A stretch of DNA of 38,726 nt from Chitinophagaceae bacterium. Its GTDB lineage: Bacteria; Bacteroidota; Bacteroidia; Chitinophagales; Chitinophagaceae. This document shows positions 8,499-15,974 of the stretch, one piece after another. The stretch spans positions 1 through 38,726 of the forward strand of contig JAGKWS010000028.1 of the NCBI GenBank assembly GCA_021151685.1. Direction: 5' to 3'. How positions within the stretch are numbered: the first letter of the stretch is position 1; every line of letters begins with the position of its first letter. The notes under the pieces were generated by a model. The model searched no databases, had not been told where the DNA came from, and was given only the letters and a program-made list of their open reading frames with translations. Both the position numbers and the translations under genes were made by a program.

Positions 8499-8894
8499 AT
8501 GAAGTATCTGCTTTTTTTTTGCATCATGTTACTGGCAGTTGTAGCTGGTGTATGGTTGTACCAAAAAAAGTTTGCCATGCCGGGGGCCGAGGCGCGCATG
8601 GTAGCGGCCCTGATTGGGGTACATAAGCACCTGAAACCCGGTGCTGCTATACGGTTTGTAACGTTTGTGCAGCCCGATGGTACCAATATGGGCAATGAAA
8701 AGCTGGTGAATAACTTCATTCATTATGCAATGGCACCTGTGAGTCTGAATCAGCAAGCGGCGGCCCATACCGATACTACCCTGATATTGGCACCTTTGCG
8801 CCTGCAAAAGCATGTACAAGACAGCATTACGTGGGCGGCAGACATCATATGGCAAAATGCTGATAATGAATATTATTATGCGCTAATACACTGA
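8499..8894 (+). CDS. Small membrane-anchored hypothetical protein
   Basis: A 131-residue protein I do not recognise. Residues about 1-20 form a hydrophobic signal anchor or uncleaved signal (MKYLLFFCIMLLAVVAGVWLY), followed by a soluble part with a central beta-rich segment (AAIRFVTFVQ) and a C-terminal region ending WQNADNEYYYALIH. There are no cysteines after the anchor and no recognisable catalytic motif. It starts 36 nt after ftsY and its TGA is one base before the ATG of the membrane glycosyltransferase-like gene, which suggests co-translation with that gene and a related envelope role. Composition matches its neighbours. Confidence 0.7.
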   Translation: MKYLLFFCIMLLAVVAGVWLYQKKFAMPGAEARMVAALIGVHKHLKPGAAIRFVTFVQPDGTNMGNEKLVNNFIHYAMAPVSLNQQAAAHTDTTLILAPLRLQKHVQDSITWAADIIWQNADNEYYYALIH

Positions 8895-8895
8895 T

Positions 8896-10122
8896 ATGCC
8901 CCGCGATATAAGAATCATTTTGTGGCTGCTGTTGCTGTGTGGGCTCACCAGTGTACTCTACTTTTTCTCGCTGATAGCACATGTACCTGTTGTAGTTACC
9001 GCATTGGTGGTAGCGGGCTGGGCTGGCGCAAGCCTTTGGTGGCTGTTGCGAAAGATAGCGGTATTGCCAGAGGCCGAACTAAGTACCCGAGACCAGTTAC
9101 GTGCCTATGTGGTTTTTGCTGGTGGGCTGGCGGTGATAGTGACCAATGCCTACATATATACCAAACAATATGGGCACTGGGATGCGTGGTGGCTGTGGGA
9201 CTACAAGGCAAAATACCTACAGGGCGAGGGCTATTGGCGGCAGCTATTTGCGCTGAATGATTCTTTTCATCCCGACTATCCGTTGTTTCTATCTTCTTTG
9301 GTGGCATTTGTGTGGCGGCTTATGGGCAGTTACAACCATGTGGTGCCGTTCACGTTCAGTATGTTGGTGGCGGTGTGTGCGCCTGCGCTTATTTTTCTGT
9401 CGTTGTACCGGCGCAATCTGATTGTGGCTTCGCTGGCGTTTCTGTCGCTGGCCTTTAGTGGTGTGTTTGTCAATATGTCTGTGGCTCTTTATGCCGACCA
9501 ACCATTAGCATTCCTGTTCCTCGCAGCATTTGTGTGCGTGCGTTATGCCCCTACCAATGATCGGTTGGTAGCCATTACGGCAGCCTTGCTGGGTTGTTGT
9601 ATCTGGATGAAGAACGAGGGCATGATGCTGGCCATAATTTTTACACTGTTTTATGTGCGTACCCTGCTTGCTGGTGGGCGGTATAAGTGGTTTGCATCTG
9701 GTATTGCGCTGCCATTGCTGGCATGGGTGGTACTGAAGCTGGGCGCACCTGCCAACGACCTTGTAAAAGGGCAGGGTGGGGCATCGCTGGCAAGGCTAAC
9801 TGATATGAGCCGCTACCAACTGATAGGTAAACACTATTATGGGGTAGTGACTGCCGGACTGATGCCACTGGTGGTAACCACAGCAGTATACCTGCTATAC
9901 TGCTACCAGACACGCCGGTGGCCGGGTAAGAACCTGCTACTGTTGCTGACATGTGTGGTCGGTTTTACGATGGTGTATGTGCTTACGCCACTCGATTTGG
10001 AGTGGCATTTAAGCACCTCTGCCGACAGGATATTGTTTCAGTTGGTACCGGCCTACATTTATGTGATGGCGGCCAACTTCTGCAACGTAACGTTAGTAAG
10101 CAACGCCCAGCCGTTCGAATAG
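8896..10122 (+). CDS. Polytopic membrane protein, GT-C glycosyltransferase-like
   Basis: A 408-residue protein with about ten hydrophobic segments. After the second or third segment a polar loop reads HWDAWWLWDYKAK (residues 94-106), containing aspartates D96 and D102, followed by the loop DSFHPDYPLFLSSLVAF. This is the layout seen in the first extracytoplasmic loop of GT-C enzymes of the ArnT/PMT type, which transfer sugars from polyprenyl-phosphate donors outside the membrane. No TPR or soluble domain follows. Donor and acceptor are unknown. The last 30 nt overlap the 3' end of the convergent sirtuin gene, so the stop codons interleave with no terminator between. It is coupled to the upstream small membrane protein (1-nt gap). 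Confidence 0.72.
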   Translation: MPRDIRIILWLLLLCGLTSVLYFFSLIAHVPVVVTALVVAGWAGASLWWLLRKIAVLPEAELSTRDQLRAYVVFAGGLAVIVTNAYIYTKQYGHWDAWWLWDYKAKYLQGEGYWRQLFALNDSFHPDYPLFLSSLVAFVWRLMGSYNHVVPFTFSMLVAVCAPALIFLSLYRRNLIVASLAFLSLAFSGVFVNMSVALYADQPLAFLFLAAFVCVRYAPTNDRLVAITAALLGCCIWMKNEGMMLAIIFTLFYVRTLLAGGRYKWFASGIALPLLAWVVLKLGAPANDLVKGQGGASLARLTDMSRYQLIGKHYYGVVTAGLMPLVVTTAVYLLYCYQTRRWPGKNLLLLLTCVVGFTMVYVLTPLDLEWHLSTSADRILFQLVPAYIYVMAANFCNVTLVSNAQPFE

Positions 10123-10785
10123 GGTGCGGATGCCCTCGGTGGCGGGTTGTTCTATGGGTATTACGTTACGGAAACGTTTCACCTCGGGTATACGCTTATC
10201 CATTACATATTTTGGCACATGGTCGGCCACAAAATCTACCAGACCAGCGGCCGGGTACACGGCCAGCGAAGTACCCACCAGTACAAATATATCGGCCTCC
10301 TGCATTAGCGGTACGGCAAGTTCTATCATCGGTACCGGTTCTTCGAACCACACCACATGGGGGCGCATACGGCCACCATCGGGGGCTTTCATATCCATGG
10401 TTATGTCTCCCTCTATGGGGTAGAGCGTCTCTGCATTATACTCGCTGCGCATTTTTACTATTTCGCCATGCAGGTGCAATACTTTTTGCGAGCCTGCCCG
10501 CTCGTGCAGGTCGTCTATGTTTTGAGTAATGATGTGTACATCGAAATGGTATTGCAGCCTTGCAAGGCCAATGTGTGCGGCATTGGGTTGGGCGGCCACA
10601 ACATCTCGGCGGCGCATATTGTAAAAATCCTGAACCAATTGGGCGTCGCGTTTCCATGCGCGTGGTGTGGCTACATCGGCTATGTTATAGCCCTCCCACA
10701 GGCCATCACTGTCGCGGAAGGTGCGCAGGCCGCTTTCGGCACTAATGCCGGCACCGGTTAGGATGATTAGTTTTTGTTGTTCCAT
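10093..10785 (-). CDS. cobB: Class III sirtuin (NAD-dependent protein deacylase)
   Basis: A 230-residue Sir2-family protein. Seen directly: NAD motif GAGISAESGL (11-20), FRDSDGLWEG, Y55-x-x-R58 (FYNMRRR), TQNIDDLHERAG with QNID at 88-91, catalytic His106 in HLHGE, RPHVVWFEEPVP and GTSLAVYPAAG. The Tyr-x-x-Arg pair is the signature of SIRT5/CobB-like enzymes that remove succinyl or malonyl groups as well as acetyl. The protein contains no cysteine at all, so the structural zinc site of most sirtuins is absent. The ATG at 10785 starts right before the KLIILTGAGIS core; an upstream in-frame ATG at 10872 would reach into the divergent GNAT promoter. Its 3' end overlaps the GT-C gene by 30 nt. Confidence 0.93.
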   Translation of the reverse strand: MEQQKLIILTGAGISAESGLRTFRDSDGLWEGYNIADVATPRAWKRDAQLVQDFYNMRRRDVVAAQPNAAHIGLARLQYHFDVHIITQNIDDLHERAGSQKVLHLHGEIVKMRSEYNAETLYPIEGDITMDMKAPDGGRMRPHVVWFEEPVPMIELAVPLMQEADIFVLVGTSLAVYPAAGLVDFVADHVPKYVMDKRIPEVKRFRNVIPIEQPATEGIRTLFERLGVAY

Positions 10786-10819
10786 TAGTTTATAGATTAG
10801 GTTGCAGGTAAAGTTACAG

Positions 10820-10849
10820 TTGACGGCGTTATCGGAATGCGGATATTTG
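10820..10849 (+). promoter_or_regulatory. Promoter of the GNAT gene (-33 TTG, -7 GATATTTG)
   Basis: TTG at 10820-10822 and GATATTTG at 10842-10849 are 19 nt apart, the usual Bacteroidota spacing; the -7 box has one mismatch to TAnnTTTG. It lies in the divergent space between the sirtuin and GNAT genes and favours the ATG at 10858 over that at 10837. Confidence 0.5.
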
Positions 10850-10857
10850 CAGGTATT

Positions 10858-11364
10858 ATGACTGTTTTGCACACACCACGGCTGGAGATAACTGAACTAT
10901 CGGCATACAATGCCGGGTTTGTAATAGAGTTGCTGAACAGCCCCGGCTGGCTGCAATATATTGGTGATAGGGGTGTGCATACAGCAGAGGATGCTATCAA
11001 CTGGATGATGCAAGGCCCTATGAAGAGCTATGACGAACGTGGGTATGGCTTGTGGCTGGTGAAGCTTGCAGACCATAACGAACCAATAGGCATATGTGGT
11101 CTGATACACCGCGACTACCTGCCCCATGCCGATATAGGTATAGCATTTTTGCCACAGTATAATGGGCAGGGTTATGCCAGCGAGGCCGCTACCTCGGTAC
11201 TGCAATTTGCTTCGGACAAAGGTTTGGAAGCGGTACAGGCCATTACCATGCCCGATAACGAACCCTCGCTGCGGTTGCTAAAAAAGCTGGGCTTTGAGGA
11301 AAGTGGTTTGATAAGCCCTCCCGGTGAGCTGGAACCGTTGGTGCTGCTGACGAGGGAGTTGTGA
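10858..11364 (+). CDS. GNAT-family N-acetyltransferase (RimJ/RimL-like)
   Basis: A 168-residue single-domain acetyltransferase. The opening LHTPRLEITEL is typical of the RimJ/RimL branch (Acetyltransf_3). Further landmarks are ICGLIHRDYLPHADIGIAF, the acetyl-CoA loop region QYNGQGYASEAA (a Q/R-x-x-G-x-G/A type P-loop) and the C-terminal MPDNEPSLRLLKKLGFEESG. Members acetylate N-terminal amines of ribosomal proteins or small molecules; the substrate cannot be read from sequence. I use the ATG at 10858 because the preceding promoter elements leave no room for 10837. The leader would be very short or absent. It is divergent from the sirtuin gene, a lysine deacylase; whether that matters is unclear. 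Confidence 0.88.
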   Translation: MTVLHTPRLEITELSAYNAGFVIELLNSPGWLQYIGDRGVHTAEDAINWMMQGPMKSYDERGYGLWLVKLADHNEPIGICGLIHRDYLPHADIGIAFLPQYNGQGYASEAATSVLQFASDKGLEAVQAITMPDNEPSLRLLKKLGFEESGLISPPGELEPLVLLTREL

Positions 11365-11447
11365 GCTGTCTTTTAGACTGTTTGAAACCTGGCACATTGT
11401 TTGTATTAAGCTTTTGGCATTTTATTAATCCTTAAAAAATAATACCA

Positions 11448-12413
11448 ATGACCAAACCCTTATTGCTGCTGGCGGCCACAGGTACACTTTTTATGACAGC
11501 CTGTCGCAACAACCTCTATGACCCCGGCCCGTCTCCTATTGACCCCAATATTGCGCTTCCACCCGGCTCGCTGAACCTTGGTGCTGTAATGGCATCATTG
11601 GCACCACAATACAAAGAGGTGACGATAAATGCCAATACGGGTGGTACATTTCGTGGCAATAGTGGTACGCGGTTTGTATTCCCTCCTAATAGCTTTGTGA
11701 CGCAAACGGGTTTGCCTGTTACCGGCAATGTGCAGGTGCGTGTTGTGGAAATGCTGGACGAGGCTGATATGCTTTTTTCGGGAGTGTTGCCCACCAGCAA
11801 TGGAGAACCACTATTGTCTGGAGGTGAGGTATTTGTAGATGCTACACAAGGCGGACAGCCATTGGCAATGGCTGAAGGGAAAAGTTTTGAAGCTCGTATG
11901 CCTCAGGCAGGAGTGGATGCAAATGACATGGGTTTGTTTTTGGGAACAGAAGATACGGGCAAGAAGATAAACTGGCGACCTGTTGCGACGGGAGGTGCCG
12001 GCGGCATGATTTTTACGGTGGGCGATACGGTGGGTATCAGTTCCGGTACCTTGACATGATGCAATGCCGATAGGTTCATGACGAACCCTCATTATCAGAA
12101 TTTTACAGTTAGAATCAATACCGGAGGGTTGAATTATTCGGAAGATTCTATACTTATTCATGCCGTATACGATCAGTATGTTGGGGCTTGGCCTATAGGA
12201 CTTGGGGCGCACGGCTACGGACGCTCAGAGCATCCGTATTGGGAACACCATGTACCGAACATTCCTGTTCATTTTGTGGCATCTGCTGTAATACGAGGGA
12301 ATTTTTATAGTGCTATACTTGGTGCTACACCCCAATCCGGGAAAAACTATACATTGGATCTAAAACCAACAACGCCCGCCGCATTCAAGGCGCAGGTAAA
12401 GGCATTGAAGTAA
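11448..12413 (+). pseudogene. Exported lipoprotein interrupted by an in-frame TGA (probable nonsense mutation)
   Basis: The first piece (11448-12056) encodes 203 residues with a lipoprotein signal (LFMTAC, Cys at about residue 19) followed by a beta-rich region: TGGTFRGNSGTRFVFPPNSFV, then VQVRVVEM and GEPLLSGGEVFVDA. This resembles Bacteroidota surface proteins that begin with a stiff Ig-like or ZU5-like domain. A TGA at 12057-12059 stops it, yet the same frame continues open for 117 codons (to 12413) as CNADRFM, HYQNFTVRINTG and so on, with no signal of its own. Reading TGA as Trp gives LTWCNADRF; to my recollection related proteins carry a Trp-x-Asn-x-Asp-x-Phe motif here. Neighbouring genes use TGA as a normal stop. 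A fresh nonsense mutation or a sequencing error is most likely; a separate small gene from ATG 12078 is less likely. Confidence 0.75.
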
Positions 12414-12432
12414 GGCTGTGGCCATAAACCAA

Positions 12433-12440
12433 TACCTTTG
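12433..12440 (+). promoter_or_regulatory. -7 element TACCTTTG for queG
   Basis: Exact TAnnTTTG match followed by C, 24 nt ahead of the TTG start at 12465. It supports a start close by rather than at a distant ATG. No clear -33 box at the normal distance. Confidence 0.5.
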
Positions 12441-12464
12441 CTTATGGCATAGCCAGCCCAATAG

Positions 12465-13415
12465 TTGACACAAATAGAACAAAATACAGCAACAGTTAAA
12501 GCCGTGGCCCAACGCCTCGGCTTTATGTCTTGTGGTATAGCCACTGCCCGCCGGTTGGATGATGATGCCCGCCGGTTGGAGGCATGGTTGTCTAAAGGCT
12601 ATCATGGGTCTATGGGCTATATGGAGCGGCACTTCGATATGCGGGTAGACCCACGCTTGCTGGTACCGGGGGCAAAGTCGGTCATTACGTTGCTGTACAA
12701 TTATTTTCCTGATGTGCAGCAAACTGCTGATGCGCCACGCATAGCCCGGTATGCATGGGGTACCGACTACCATTATGTGATACGCGAAAAACTGAATGAG
12801 CTACTGGCCGAATTATCGACACAGATAGGTGCCATAGAGGGGCGTGGTTTTGTAGATAGTGCGCCTGTGCTGGAGCGTAGCTGGGCCGTGAACAGCGGGC
12901 TGGGGTGGATAGGTAAAAATGGCAATTTGCTGAACCGGCAGACGGGGTCTTTTTTCTTTATTGCCACACTCATTACCGATCTGCCCCTTGTGCCCGATGC
13001 ACCTTTTGCTACCAGCCATTGCGGCACCTGCACCCGTTGTATAGATGCCTGCCCTACAAAGGCTATAACAGCACCGGGTGTGGTAGATGGCAGTAAATGT
13101 ATATCGTACCTTACCATAGAGCTGAAGGATGCGCTGATACCCAACGAGCTGCAACAAAAAATGGATGGCTGGATGTTTGGCTGCGATGTGTGTCAGGAAG
13201 TATGCCCATGGAACCGTTTTTCGAAGCCGCACAGCGAGCCTGCATTTACCCCCATACCCGAGGTGCTGAACCTGAGCATTGGCGAATGGGAGGCAATGAC
13301 CGAAACACAGTTCAACAAGGTATTTAAGAACTCGCCCATGAAGCGTAGCAAGTGGAAGGGCGTGATGCGGAATGTGCAGGCTGTAAAGAGTAACGGTGCC
13401 GGAGATACGCTGTAA
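12465..13415 (+). CDS. queG: Epoxyqueuosine reductase QueG
   Basis: A 316-residue cobalamin-dependent iron-sulfur enzyme that performs the last step of queuosine synthesis in tRNA. Landmarks are KGYHGSMGYMERH (44-56), the catalytic aspartate in FVDSAPVLERSWA (about Asp131), GWIGKNGNLL, and two 4Fe-4S cysteine sets: CGTCTRCIDACP (186-197) and C240-DVC-QEVCPWN. The start is TTG 12465, directly preceded by an in-frame TAG. The first internal ATG (MSCGIATA) would remove about 20 conserved residues. It is transcribed from its own promoter. The C-terminus stops soon after the standard ferredoxin part, without the HEAT-like extension of longer homologues. Confidence 0.94.
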   Translation: MTQIEQNTATVKAVAQRLGFMSCGIATARRLDDDARRLEAWLSKGYHGSMGYMERHFDMRVDPRLLVPGAKSVITLLYNYFPDVQQTADAPRIARYAWGTDYHYVIREKLNELLAELSTQIGAIEGRGFVDSAPVLERSWAVNSGLGWIGKNGNLLNRQTGSFFFIATLITDLPLVPDAPFATSHCGTCTRCIDACPTKAITAPGVVDGSKCISYLTIELKDALIPNELQQKMDGWMFGCDVCQEVCPWNRFSKPHSEPAFTPIPEVLNLSIGEWEAMTETQFNKVFKNSPMKRSKWKGVMRNVQAVKSNGAGDTL

Positions 13416-13428
13416 CCGTAGAAACGGT

Positions 13429-13436
13429 TAGTTTTG
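13429..13436 (+). promoter_or_regulatory. -7 element TAGTTTTG for the SDR/ligase operon
   Basis: Exact TAnnTTTG match, 27 nt before the ATG at 13464. It overlaps the in-frame TTG at 13434, which therefore cannot be the start. Confidence 0.5.
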
Positions 13437-13463
13437 TTGTGGGTACATTTTATTGCTACAGGT

Positions 13464-14339
13464 ATGCATTTCGGTATCAGGCGTTTGTCAGAATGGTTAC
13501 TGTTTCCGCCCAAAAGGGTGGGCGCAAACCGGCTGCGTGCTGCTGTGAGTGGAAAACAGATACTGATAACCGGTGCCAGTTATGGCATAGGCGAAGAACT
13601 GGCCTACCTGCTGGCCAATGCCGGTGCCGAGGTGCTGCTGGTGGCCCGTACAGCCGGTAAACTACAGGAGGTACAACGCCAGATAGTTGGGCGAGGGGGC
13701 AGGGCTTACATCTTTCCCGCAGACCTATCGGACAAACAGCAGGCTATTGCCGTTGCACAACATGTACTGCAATTGTGGGGCGGTGCCGATGTGGTAGTGA
13801 GTAATGCGGGTAAATCGATATGCCGACCATTGCACGAATCGCTGGACCGTATGCACGACTTTGAGCGGAGTATGGCCATCAATTACTTTGGGCCGGTGCA
13901 ATTGCTACTGGCACTACTGCCTGCGCTTGAAAAAAGAAAGGCACACATCATTAATATCTCGGCCATCAATGTACTGCTGGCTCCAGCACCGCACTGGGCA
14001 GCTTATCAAAGCTCCAAGACCGCTTTCGATCAGTGGTTTCGCAGTGCATCGGCCGAGTGGATGGCGGTGGGGATGCATGTTACATCGGTGTATTTGCCAT
14101 TAGTGCGTACCCGCATGATAGCCCCAACTGTGGCATATGCTACCATGCCAGCCATGCAATCCCGGCAGGCTGCTATACGCATAGCACGGGCTATTTGCCA
14201 CCAGCCGCTGAAGGTAGCCCCATGGTGGTTGGTTTGGGGACAGTTGGGGTCGTTACTATTTCATAATGTGTTTTATCGGTTTTTGGCAAGGTATTTGAAG
14301 CAGCAACCATATGCCCGGCAATCTGCGAACACTGTATAA
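13464..14339 (+). CDS. Short-chain dehydrogenase/reductase paired with an acyl-CoA ligase
   Basis: A 291-residue classical-type SDR. The cofactor motif is TGASYGIGEE, with a following basic residue in VARTAGK that suggests NADP(H). NAG appears in VVSNAGKS, and the catalytic YQSSK sits 15 residues after the serine of NISAIN. The segment VHVTSVYLPLVRTRMIAPT-like (residues about 205-225) and the long spacing between Ser and Tyr resemble a subgroup I recall mainly from actinobacteria, where such SDRs sit next to FadD-type ligases. Here too the next gene is an acyl-CoA ligase, overlapping by 29 nt. The pair probably acts on a fatty acyl or lipid substrate. The extreme C-terminus is hydrophobic and basic (SLLFHNVFYRFLARYLKQ), possibly membrane-binding. 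Function beyond this is inference. Confidence 0.82.
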   Translation: MHFGIRRLSEWLLFPPKRVGANRLRAAVSGKQILITGASYGIGEELAYLLANAGAEVLLVARTAGKLQEVQRQIVGRGGRAYIFPADLSDKQQAIAVAQHVLQLWGGADVVVSNAGKSICRPLHESLDRMHDFERSMAINYFGPVQLLLALLPALEKRKAHIINISAINVLLAPAPHWAAYQSSKTAFDQWFRSASAEWMAVGMHVTSVYLPLVRTRMIAPTVAYATMPAMQSRQAAIRIARAICHQPLKVAPWWLVWGQLGSLLFHNVFYRFLARYLKQQPYARQSANTV

Positions 14340-15837
14340 TGCGGGAATTTTAGCACCAACTGGTCTGTACCGGTTGTGTAGCGCATTGCTGCATACCGGA
14401 GCTAACCCTATGGTATTGCTACGCTATGCGGCCGATAAATGGCCTGCCCGCCCTGCTGTTACTGACGATGGGGGGAGTTGTACCTACGGTATGCTGTACC
14501 GCAATGCAACAGATTTGGGGGCTATGCTGCATACTCAATTTTGTTTGGGCAGGGGTAGTAGGGTAGCGGTTATGTGCCGTAACCATAAGGGGGTGGTACG
14601 GGCAATTTTTGCGGTTGCGCAGACGGGGGCACATCTGTATCTGATAAATATCGACATGAGTGCCGCACAGATAGGGAAACTATGTGCCGACAACCAGATA
14701 GATGTGGTGATAGCAGATGATGAGTTTGAGGGGAAGTTGACACAGAGTGGCTTTGGTGGGCGAATAGTGCCTGCGGATACAGAGGTGGCCGTTGTGGCCA
14801 TCAATAGTAATGCACGGGTAAGGGGTGGCAACATTGTAGTGCTGACTGGTGGCACCACCGGTCAACACAAAACTGCTGCCCGCAAGCCTGGCATCATGCG
14901 TTTTGTGCAGCCTTTTTGTACATTATTGTCGGGGGCCGGGTTGGCACAATACAGTTCGGTATACATTGCTACGCCGGTGTACCATGGTTATGGGCTGGCT
15001 GCTTTATTTATGTCGGTATTGCTGGGGGCGCATGTGTACCTTGCGCCACGGTTCGATGTGCGACGAGCTGCCACTATCATTGAAAAGAATAATGTAGCGG
15101 TATTAGTTGCGGTGCCGCTGATGATACAGCGGCTGATGCACCATGATGTAGCCGCCTTGGGCAGTTTGCGGTGCATACTATCGGGTGGGGCAGCTATTGC
15201 GCCTGCATTGGTAACACGGGTGCTTGCTACATTGGGGCCTGTACTCTACAACTTGTACGGCACATCGGAGGCGGGTGTGTGCATTATGGCTACGCCTGCC
15301 CAACTGGCTGTGGCCCCCTATACACTGGGCCAACCATTGCAGGGTGTGGAATTGCGCATTGCTGGTGCCGATGGGCAAACAGTACCTTACGGCATAACAG
15401 GTAATATATGTGTGCACACGGCGTGGGCGGCAGGTAGTGCCCGAACAAAATGGGTGCCTACCGGCGATGCCGGCTACATGGACAAATATGGTATGGTGTA
15501 CCTGCGGGGACGGGTAGATGATATGATTGTATCGGGTGGCGAAAATGTATATCCGCAGGTGGTAGAACAGGCATTGGTCCAACATGCCGATGTGGCCGAT
15601 GTAGCGGTTGTGGGTATGGCCGATGCTGACTATGGCCAACGGCTGCATGCTTTTGTAACCACCGGCCAGCCTGTATGTACCGATGTGCTGCGTGAATGGT
15701 TGAAGGATAAAGTAGCCCGCTACGAAATGCCCGCACGAATTACCGTGGTAAACGAGTTGCCGGTAACGCCACTGGGTAAACCCGATAAGCATGCGCTACT
15801 GGCTACGTACGCTGCCGGTGAGCAACTGGTAGGCTAA
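14311..15837 (+). CDS. AMP-forming acyl-CoA synthetase (FadD-like), atypical P-loop
   Basis: A 508-residue ANL-superfamily enzyme that would activate a fatty acid as acyl-AMP and transfer it to CoA. Seen: the A3 loop TGGTTGQHKTAARK (179-192), substrate and adenine motifs LSGGAAIAP and YGTSEAG, A7/A8 region TGDAGYMDKYGM to RGRVDDMIVSGGENVYP, and the C-terminal catalytic lysine in LGKPDKHAL. The A3 loop differs from the usual TSGTTGxPKG: Ser is Gly, Pro is His and the last Gly is Thr, while the lysine stays. It starts inside the SDR gene (29-nt overlap, different frame), so the two are translationally linked. The specific acyl substrate cannot be told. Translation could also begin at a later ATG (14410), but the residues before it look family-like. 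Confidence 0.87.
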   Translation: MPGNLRTLYNAGILAPTGLYRLCSALLHTGANPMVLLRYAADKWPARPAVTDDGGSCTYGMLYRNATDLGAMLHTQFCLGRGSRVAVMCRNHKGVVRAIFAVAQTGAHLYLINIDMSAAQIGKLCADNQIDVVIADDEFEGKLTQSGFGGRIVPADTEVAVVAINSNARVRGGNIVVLTGGTTGQHKTAARKPGIMRFVQPFCTLLSGAGLAQYSSVYIATPVYHGYGLAALFMSVLLGAHVYLAPRFDVRRAATIIEKNNVAVLVAVPLMIQRLMHHDVAALGSLRCILSGGAAIAPALVTRVLATLGPVLYNLYGTSEAGVCIMATPAQLAVAPYTLGQPLQGVELRIAGADGQTVPYGITGNICVHTAWAAGSARTKWVPTGDAGYMDKYGMVYLRGRVDDMIVSGGENVYPQVVEQALVQHADVADVAVVGMADADYGQRLHAFVTTGQPVCTDVLREWLKDKVARYEMPARITVVNELPVTPLGKPDKHALLATYAAGEQLVG

Positions 15838-15910
15838 CTGTTTGATTACTGAAAACCGATTGCTACCGATTGTTAAATCTTATTTCGCAATAGTGCCTGT
15901 GTATCAGGTT

Positions 15911-15918
15911 TATTTTTG
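15911..15918 (+). promoter_or_regulatory. -7 element TATTTTTG for the ABC/LolA-like operon
   Basis: Exact TAnnTTTG match followed by CGG. The GTG at 15921 lies only 2 nt after it, so the next in-frame GTG (15975) is a better start for the ATPase gene. Confidence 0.5.
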
Positions 15919-15974
15919 CGGTGGCGTATGGCAGCCATACCTTTACAACTCGAATCCCTTCAACTAACCAACGG

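Noticed and set aside
12057..12062. Selenocysteine reading of TGA-TGC in the interrupted lipoprotein
   Set aside because: No stem-loop resembling a bacterial SECIS is evident just downstream, the family expects Trp, and the protein is an exported structural lipoprotein.
12078..12413. Independent 111-residue gene from ATG 12078
   Set aside because: It continues the frame of the lipoprotein, lacks a signal peptide and promoter, and begins in the middle of a conserved-looking segment.
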